A stretch of DNA of 64,000 nucleotides from Siderastrea radians (lineage: Eukaryota > Cnidaria > Anthozoa > Scleractinia > Rhizangiidae), in assembly GCA_964017195.1 (NCBI GenBank), contig OZ024889.1:64547858-64611857 (forward strand). Reading direction: 5' to 3'. The notes beneath the pieces are model-generated. The model ran no database searches and was not told the DNA's origin. It saw only the letters and a program-made list of their open reading frames with translations. Positions 55,325 through 64,000 of this stretch are shown here, piece by piece (position 1 is the first letter of the stretch; each line of letters starts with the position of its first letter). A program made the translations under genes and the position numbers.

Positions 55325-58300
55325 AACACCCACAACCCTCACAACTCCCACAACCCTCACAACCTCCACAACTCTCACAACCCTCACAACTCCCATAACC
55401 TCCACGACTCCCACAACTCTCACACCCTCACAACTCCCACAGCCCTCACAACTCCCACAACCTCCACAACCCTCACGACCCCCACAACTCCCACAACCTC
55501 CACAACCCTCACAACCCTCACAACTCCCACAACTCTCACAACTCCCACAACCCTCAGAGCTCCCACAACCCTCACAACCTCCACAACTCCCACAACCCTC
55601 ACAACTCCCACAACCCCACAGCTCCCACAGCCCTCACAACTCTCACAACCCTCACAACTCCCACAACCCTCACAACTCCCACAACTCCCACAACCCTCAC
55701 AGCTCCCACAACTCACAACCCAAACGACTCCCACAACTCTCACAACTCCCACAACCCTCACAGCTCCCACAACCCTCAACCTCCACAACTCCCACAACCC
55801 CCACAACTCCCACAACTCCCACAGCCCTCACAACTCCCACAACCTCCACAACCCTCACGACCCCCACAACTCCCACAACCTCCACAACCCTCACAACTCC
55901 CACAACTCCCACAACCCTCACAACTCCCACAACTCTCACAACTCCAACAACCCTCAGAGCTCCCACAACCCTCACAACCTCCACAACTCCCACAACCCTC
56001 ACAACTCCCACAACCCCACAGCTCCCACAGCCCTCACAACTCTCACAACCCTCACAAATCCCACAACCCTCACAACTCCCACAACTCCCACAACCCTCAC
56101 AGCTCCCACAACTCACAACCCAAACGACTCCCACAACTCTCACAACTCCCACAACCCTCACAGCTCCCACAACCCTCACAACCTCCCAACTCCCACGGCC
56201 CTCACAACTCCCACAACCCCACAACTCCCACAGCCCTCACAACTCTCACATCAACCCTCACAACTCCCACAACTCCCACAACCTCCACAACCCTCACAAC
56301 TCCCACAACTCCCACAACCCCCACAACCCCACAACTCCCACAGCCCTCACAACTCTCACAACCCTCACAACTCCCACAACTCCCACAACCCTCACAACTC
56401 CCACAACCCTCACAGCTCCCACAACCCTCACAACCTCCACAACTCCCACAACCCTCACAACTCCCACAACCCTCACAACTCTCACAACCCCCACAACTCC
56501 CACAACCTCACAACCTCCACAACTGCCACAACCCTCACAACTCTCACAACCCTCACAACCTCCACAACTCCCACAACCCTCACAACCTCCACAACTCCCA
56601 CAACCCTCACAACTCCCACAACCCTCACAACTCCCACAACCCTCACAACTCCCACAACCTCACAACTCTTACAACCTTCACAACTCCCACAACCTTTACA
56701 ACTCCCACAACCCTCACAACTCCCACAACCCTCACAACCCCCACAACCCCACAACTCCCACAGCCCCACAACCCTCACAACTCCCACATTACCCCACAAC
56801 CCTCACAACTCCCACATTACCCCACAACTCCCACAGCCCTCACAGCTTTTGCAATTAACCCTCACAGCTTTCGCAATTAACCCTCACAACCTCTTCAACT
56901 CCCACAACTCCCACAATGCTCACGACTCCCACAACTCCCACAACCCTCACAGCTCCCACAACCCTCACAACCTCCACAACTCCCACAACCCTCACAACTC
57001 CCACAACCCCACAACTCCCACAACCCTCACAACTTGCACAACTCTCACAACTCCCACAACCCTCACAGCTTTTGCAATTAACCCTCACAGCTTTCGCAAT
57101 TAACCCTCACAACCTCTTCAACTCCCACAACTCCCACAATGCTCACGACTCCCACAACTCTCACAACTCCCACAACCCTCACAGCTCCCACAACCCTCAC
57201 AACCTCCACAACTCCCACAACCCTCACAACTCCCACAACCCCACAACTCCCACAGCCCTCACAACTCTCACAACCCTCACAACTCCCACAACCCTCACAA
57301 CTCCCACAACTCCCACAACCCTCACAACTCTCACAACTCCCACAACCCTCAGAGCTCCCACAACCCTCACAACCTCCACAACTCCCACAACCCTCACAAC
57401 TCCCACAACCCCACAGCTCCCACAGCCCTCACAACTCTCACAGCCCTCACAACTCTCACAACCCTCACAACTCCCACAACCCTCACAACTCCCACAACTC
57501 CCACAACCCTCACAGCTCCCACAACTCACAACCCAAACGACTCCCACACCTCTCACAACTCCCACAACCCTCACAGCTCCCACAACCCTCACAACCTCCA
57601 CAACCTTCACAACTCCCACAACCCCACAACTCCCACAGCCCTCACAACTCCCACAACCTCCACAACCCTCACGACCCCCACAACTCCCACAACCTCCACA
57701 ACCCTCACAACTCCCACAACTCCCACAACCCTCACAACTCCCACAACTCTCACAACACCCACAACACTCAGAGCTCCCACAACCCTCACAACCTCCACAA
57801 CTCCCACAACCCTCACAACTCCCACAACCCCACAGCTCCCACAGCCCTCACAACTCTCACAACCCTCACAACTCCCACAACCCTCACAACTCCCACAACT
57901 CCCACAACCCTCACAGCTCCCACAACTCACAATCCAAACGACTCCCACAACTCTCACAACTCCCACAACCCTCACAGCTCCCACAACCCTCACAACCTCC
58001 ACAACTCCCACGACCCTCACAACTCCCACAACCCCACAACTCCCACAGCCCTCACAACTCTCACATCAACCCTCACAACTCCCACAACCCTCACAACTCC
58101 CACAACCCTCACAGCTTTTGCAACCCTCATAACCTCCACAACTCCCACAACCCTCACAACTCCCACAACCCTCACATTACTCCCACAACCCTCACAACCT
58201 TCACAACTCCCACAACCTTCACAACTCCCACAACCCTCACAACTCCCACAACCCCTACAACCCCACAACTCCCACAGCCCTCACAACTCTCACAACCCTC

Positions 58301-61300
58301 ACAACTCCCACAACCCTCACAACTCCCACAACCCTCACAACTCCCACAACCCTCACAGCTCCCACAACCCTCACAACCTCCACAACTCCCACAACCCTCA
58401 CAACTCCCACAACCCTCACAACTCTCACAACCCCCACAACTCCCACAACCTCACAACCTCCACAACTGCCACAACCCTCACAACTCTCACAACCCTCACA
58501 ACCTCCACAACTCCCACAACCCTCACAACTCCCACAACCCTCACAACTCCCACAACCTCACAACTCTTACAACGGTACCTTCACAACTCCCACAACCTTC
58601 ACAACTCCCACAACCCTCACAACTCCCACAACCCTCACAACCCCCACAACCCCACAACTCCCACAGCCCCACAACCCTCACAACTCCCACATTACCCCAC
58701 AACTCCCACAGCCCTCACAACTCTCACAACTCCCACAACTCCCACAATGCTCACGACTCCCACAACTCCCACAACCCTCACAGCTCCCACAACCCTCACA
58801 ACCTCCACAACTCCCACAACCCTCACAACTCCCACAACCCCACAACTCCCACAGCCCTCACAACTCTCACAACCCTCACAACTCCCACAACCCTCACAAC
58901 TCGCACAACTCTCACAACTCCCACAACCCTCACAGCTTTCGCAATTAACCCTCACAACCTCCACAACCCCCACAACTCCCACAACCCTCACAACTCTCAC
59001 AACCCCCACAACTCCGACAACCCTCACAACTCCCACAACCCTCACAATTCCCACAACTTCACAACTCGCACAACCTTCACAACTCCCACAACCTTCACAA
59101 CTCCCACAACCCTCACAACCCCCACAACTCCCACGACCCTCACAACCCCACAACTCCCACAGCCCTCACAACTCCCACAACCCTCACAACTCCCACAACC
59201 CTCACAACTCCCACAACCCTCACAGCTCCCACAACCCTCACAACCTCCACAACTCCCACAACTTTAAGACTCCCACAACCCTCACAACTGTCACAACCCC
59301 CACAACTGCCACAACCTCACAACCTCCACAACTGCCACAACCCTCACAACTCTCACAACCCTCACAACCTCCACAACTCCCACAACCCTCACAACCTCCA
59401 CAACTCCCACAACCCTCACAACTCCCACAACCCTCACAACTCCCACAACCTCACAACTCTTACAACCTTCACAACTCCCACAACCTTCACAACTCCCACA
59501 ACCCTCACAACTCCAACAACCCTCACAACCCCCACAACCCCACAACTCCCACAGCCCCACAACCCTCACAACTCCCACATTACCCCACAACTCCCACAGC
59601 CCTCACAACTCTCACAACTCCCACAACTCCCACAATGCTCACGACTCCCACAACCCTCACAGCTCCCACAACCCTCACAACCTCCACAACTCCCACAGCC
59701 CTCACAACTCCCACAACCCTCACAACTCACACAACTCTCACAACTCCCACAACCCTCACAGCTTTTGCAATTAACCCTCACAACCTCCACAACCCCCACA
59801 ACTCCCACAACCCTCACAACTCTCACAACCCCCACAACTCCCACAACCCTCACAACTCCCACAACCCTCACAATTCCCACAACCTCACAACTCGCACAAC
59901 CTTCACAACTCCCACAACCTTCACAACTCCCACAACCCTCACAACCCCCACAACTCCCACAACTCCCACAGCCATCACAACTCTCACAACCCTCACAACT
60001 CCCACAACCTCACAACTCTCACAACCCTCACAACCTTCACAACTCCCACAACCCTCACAACTCCCACAACCCTCACAACCCCCACAACCCCACAAATCCC
60101 ACAGCCCTCACAACTCTCACAACCGTCACAACTCCCACAACCCTCACAACTCCCACAACTCTCACAACTCTCACAACTCTCACAACCCTCACAACTCCCA
60201 CAACCCTCACAACTCTCACAACCCCCACAACTCCCACAACCTCCACAACTGCCACAACCCTCACAACCCTCACAACCTCCACAACTCCCACAACCCTCAC
60301 AACCTCCACAACTCCCACAACCCTCACAACTCCCACAACCCTCACAACTCCCACAACCTCACAACTCTCACAACCTTCACAACTCCCACAACCTTCACAA
60401 CTCCCACAACCCTCACAACTCCCACAACCCTCACAACCCCCACAACCCCCACAACTCCCACAGCCCTCACAACTCTCACAACCCTCACAACTCCCACAAC
60501 CCTCACAACTCCCACAACCCTCACAACTCCCACGACTCTCACAACTCCCACAACCCTCACAGCTCCCACAACCCTCACAACCTCCACAACTCCAACAACC
60601 CTCACAACTCCCACATTACCCCACAACTCCCACAGCACTCACAACTCTCACAACTCCCACAACTCCCAGAATGCTCACGACTCCCACAACTCTCACAACT
60701 CCCACAACCCTCACAGCTCCCACAACCCTCACAACCTCCACAACTCCCACAACCCTCACAACTCCCACAACCCCACAACTCCCACAGCCCTCACAACTCT
60801 CACAACCCTCACAACTCCCACAACTCCCACAACCCTCACAACTCTCACAACTCCCACAACCCTCACAGCTTTCGCAATTAACCCTCACAACCTCCACAAC
60901 CCCCACAACTCCCACAACCCTCACAACTCTCACAACCCCCACAACTCCCACAACCCTCACAACTCCCACAACCCTCACAATTCCCACAACCTCACAACTC
61001 GCACAACCTTCACAACTCCCACAACCCTCACAACCCCCACAACTCCCACGACCCTCACAACCCCCACAACTCCCACAGCCATCACAACTCTCACAACCCT
61101 CACAACTCCCACAACCTCACAACTCTCACAACCCTCACAACCTTCACAACTCCCACAACCCTCACAACTCCCACAACCCTCACAACCCCCACAACCCCAC
61201 AAATCCCACAGCCCTCACAACCCTCACAACTCCCACAACCCTCACAACTCCCACAACTCTCACAACTCCCACAACACTCACAACTCCCACAACCCTCACA

Positions 61301-61560
61301 ACCTCCCAACTCCCACAACCCTCACAACTCCCACAACCCCACAACTCCCACAGCCCTCACAACTCTCACAACCCTCACAACTCCCACAACCCTCACAACT
61401 CCCACAACTCTCACAACTCCCATAACCCTCACAGCTTTCGCAACCCTCACAACCTCCACAACTCCCACAACCCCACAACTCCCACAACCCTCACAACTCC
61501 CACAACCCTCACAACTCCCACAACTGTCACAACGCCCACAACCCTCACAACTCCCACAAC
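55325..61560. repeat. 6.2 kb satellite of 9-bp CYYYCACAA units
   Basis: The array consists of 9-bp monomers: ccctcacaa, ctcccacaa, cctccacaa, ctctcacaa, ccccacaa (8 bp) and similar. The + strand is almost free of G, so the - strand has a G-run roughly every 9 bases. Because 9 is a multiple of 3 and T is nearly always followed by C, all three + frames stay open for hundreds of codons ([18 protein letters not shown]). Longer words (gcaattaaccctcacaac, aatgctcacgac, cattaccccaca) recur at 0.2-1.9 kb spacing, showing higher-order units. It is not called as protein. Confidence 0.95.
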
Positions 61561-62173
61561 TATGAAAACTAACTCGACAGCCACGTATGCCCATATACAA
61601 CTGAACAACCATAGTAGCACATGTCTATACACCAGCAACTTAAAAGTTTGTGTAAACATGGTGTCATTTACCTGATATACCCACGTTTTGTCCTGTTATT
61701 AAAGACTGATAACACTCTCGAATGTCAAGGATCTGTTTTTTTGTTATACCTTTCTTACACAATAAATGTACCCTTATTTTAGCCTATTCTCTTAAAGGTT
61801 TAACAATTCAACAGGTTATTGCTGGAAAACAGTATTGAAAATATGAAAAAGCTGTATGTTGAATGTCGGCTCTTGTTCTGGTCTTAGATGTTGTATTAGT
61901 CTTAGACTAATCAGTATGTAGCACCGCAGAGACATCTCTGTAAAATAGTATTAATTAACTAACTGTTAATTTTAAACCATTTAAGATACAGCAACAATGT
62001 TATATTGGCAACACCAACAACTCATAAACAAAACAGTTCTCCTGTATATAATGTGGCACAGATGTCGACAACGTGAGAAAGCATACTGTTTTCTGAGATA
62101 CTGTATTGAGATGACCATCACCTTTTAACGCAAATTTGTATTTACGTAATAGTGTGAACCAGAAATACAAATG

Positions 62174-62459
62174 TACCGTATTTTCTTGATTAAATGCCGG
62201 ATCCCGAATAAACACGGGGTTCAAATAAACGCTGGGTATACGGTGCTGAGTTTTGTGATGTTTTTTGATTAATGACCTACCTGATTCACTGAGAGAAGAC
62301 AAAGTTGGTAACATCATTTCACCTTGTTTTAACGTTTTTGGATTTAATTCAGCAAACCTCCATTACTGATGAAAAATGCACTCAATAAATAAACCCGGGC
62401 CCCGAATAAACGCCGGGTTCAAATAAACGCCCCCGGCGTTTAATCGAGAAAATACAGTA
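62174..62459. mobile_element. MITE with TACCGTATTTTC ends
   Basis: The left taccgtattttcttgattaa is inverse to the right ttaatcgagaaaatacagta. Subterminal aataaacgccgggttc words are repeated. It is nested in the 61806-63990 element. Confidence 0.75.
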
Positions 62460-63107
62460 TGTGAAATTGCAAAGCTGAAAATGTGTGACACTGTTATTTT
62501 TTTTAAGAGTAAAAAAAATGCTGTTATTGTTAGCAGCTGATTTCAATGACTTTGCCTTTATGTTATAAGAACAATTAATATTCCATTAGTTACTTTTTTA
62601 CATTGTAAAATTAAATTTTGATGCTTATTAAATATGGGCAGCTTTGCTTTGACAATTGATTGCACATGACATGTTTAATTTTAGGGACATTGGATATGAG
62701 AGTTTGTCATTTGAATGTTGCCTTATTGTAAAAGTCTCACACTAATATAAGGTTTTCAGCAAAGACACTTGGCACGATAGCTGCTAATTAGCTGAACTTG
62801 CTCATGTGTACAGCTTGACAAGGAAAACTTTTGTCATGGAATTGCCTTTGTGTAACAATTCTGTGTCTTGGTACAAAACCATTCAAATGAAATTGAGTTT
62901 GATTTCCTTTGAATAAGCCATGAGTAACACAATTTTTTATGAAATACAATAATACTTTATCATTGTGAAAAAAAAGTTATATAGCACCTTGATCATAAAG
63001 TCCTAAGGTGCCTTAAAAATCTTTCTTGAAGTGTTAAAAGGAGATTAAAAATTCAACACAAAATCAAAATTCATCTTCTCTAAGATTAATCTAAAACATC
63101 CAAATAT

Positions 63108-63356
63108 AACTGGGTGGGGGGGGGGGGCGTGGGGACAGGGGGCTTAAACCTCCCGCTTCCCATACCCTTTAATCCCAGTTCCCACCCTGTATTTGTTGGC
63201 TCCCGCCTCTGCATTTTTTCGATTGTAAAATATTGCACGATGTTGCGTAATTTTTCCCTTTTTCTTCCGCTTCCCACCCCCTCTTCTCCCGCCTCCCGTA
63301 CACTTCCTGCCCCCTTTTCTCCCGGTCTCCCGCCCCTCTGTCCCCCACCCCATAAC
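63108..63356. mobile_element. Short element with G-run/C-run inverted ends
   Basis: The left aactgggtgggggg and ggggacaggggg are inverse to the right ctctgtcccccaccccataa. Between them lie cttcccgcctcccgta-type pyrimidine repeats. Its design resembles the minisatellite-bearing foldback at 6649-7628 and the purine-rich ends of 30760-32233. Confidence 0.5.
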
Positions 63357-64000
63357 TAGGATAGTGACTAGGACTCTTCAAACCAGAGATAAAAGGAAAT
63401 TAGCAAGTGAGATTGCTTACTTTGTTGCAATGCTAACTTCAAGTGTACCAAGGCAACTACTATTGTCTTGAACTCATTTTTGTATGTATGCACTTAAATT
63501 TCATTTTTCTTCCACTAAAAGTGACGAAAATGCTCTGATCCTGTTTTATCATCCACTATCATTCTCTGCCTTTCTACTTACAGTTGCAGCATTTAAAGCT
63601 TGTCTGCTTCAATCTTGCCGTGCTCATAGTCAGCCCTACGCATTTCATTTGTTGCCACTGGTGGCATTTTACACACTTTATGTAGTTAGTTAATTAATTA
63701 ATTAATTAGTGTCCAATAAACATTAAAAGTACAGTATAGCACAGTGTTTCATTGAAAGGGACTTGAGGTGGCAATTAAGAAAAATGAGTTATTGTGTTGA
63801 CAATACAACATTGTTGCTGTATCTTAATGAATGGTTTAAAATTAACACATGTAGTCAGTTAGTACAGTACTAATTTGCAGAGATATTTTTGCGATGCCAC
63901 ATACTGTATTTGTCTAAGACTAATTACAACATCTAAAACCAGAACAGTAGCCAACAATACTGTTTCCCTGCAATAACATGTTGAATTAATATTGTTGGAC

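Larger units (their letters stand above)
61806..63990. mobile_element. 2.2 kb element with about 200-bp inverted ends
   Basis: The arm at 61808-62009 (from aattcaacaggttattgctg to caatgttatattgg) is inverse to 63801-63988 (caatacaacattgttgctgt to caataacatgttgaatt). Similarity by eye is about 80-85 percent, including gtcttagactaat on one side and gtctaagactaat-like on the other. The inside contains two smaller inserts and no recognised transposase. It starts about 245 bp after the satellite. Confidence 0.7.

Noticed and set aside
57139..61425. 1428-codon open frame (and the 582-, 783- and 636-codon ones)
   Set aside because: Pure 9-bp satellite with all three frames open and mutually overlapping, low-complexity products, no splice or start context. 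Not a credible gene.
55325..61560. Telomeric or interstitial telomere array
   Set aside because: The G-rich strand is TTGTGGGAG/TTGTGAGGG-like, not TTAGGG, and has higher-order structure unlike telomeres.
63690..63712. Short TTAA tandem run
   Set aside because: Simple low-complexity AT repeat of little note.

Overview
This window is genomic DNA of an animal, rich in introns and in transposons. Exon-intron structure, GT-AG splice sites, tRNA-like SINE remnants and many short inverted-repeat transposons rule out a prokaryote. The style (compact animal genes very close to their vertebrate counterparts, AT-rich introns, MITEs and foldback elements) suggests an anthozoan cnidarian such as a coral or sea anemone. 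That placement is inference; no species can be named from the sequence alone.

Three protein-coding loci can be supported. (1) A complete SCAPER gene on the + strand, 6060-42245. I reassembled it from 34 exons whose phases all agree (1429 residues, against about 1400 in human). SCAPER is an ER-associated, cyclin A-binding protein, recently shown to link tubulin-translating ribosomes to CCR4-NOT during tubulin mRNA autoregulation. (2) A complete TBCA gene (tubulin folding cofactor A, 111 residues, 4 exons) on the - strand, 51726-43936, tail-to-tail with SCAPER. (3) The first coding exon (53510-53819, + strand) of a protein with a signal peptide that resembles the cupin/JmjC family. Its remaining exons are not in the window. 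Two adjacent genes therefore both act on tubulin homeostasis.

Layout: 1-6059 is non-coding with a foldback repeat and a G-rich-ended transposon. 6060-42245 is SCAPER, whose introns carry most of the mobile elements. 42246-43935 is the convergent gap. 43936-51726 is TBCA, with a 5.5 kb first intron made almost entirely of nested transposons. 51727-53509 is the divergent upstream region. 53820-64000 is apparently one long intron of the JmjC-like gene, or intron plus flank. It holds a 6.2 kb nearly G-free satellite (9-bp monomer CYYYCACAA) and a long-TIR transposon.

The most unusual structures are: the strand-asymmetric 9-bp satellite with higher-order structure, which stays open in several reading frames; three transposon-like elements that share an internal array of about 50-bp repeats but carry two different sets of termini; and an X-Y-X-U-Y duplication around SCAPER exon 2 that looks either like joined haplotypes or like a recent tandem duplication with a deletion.
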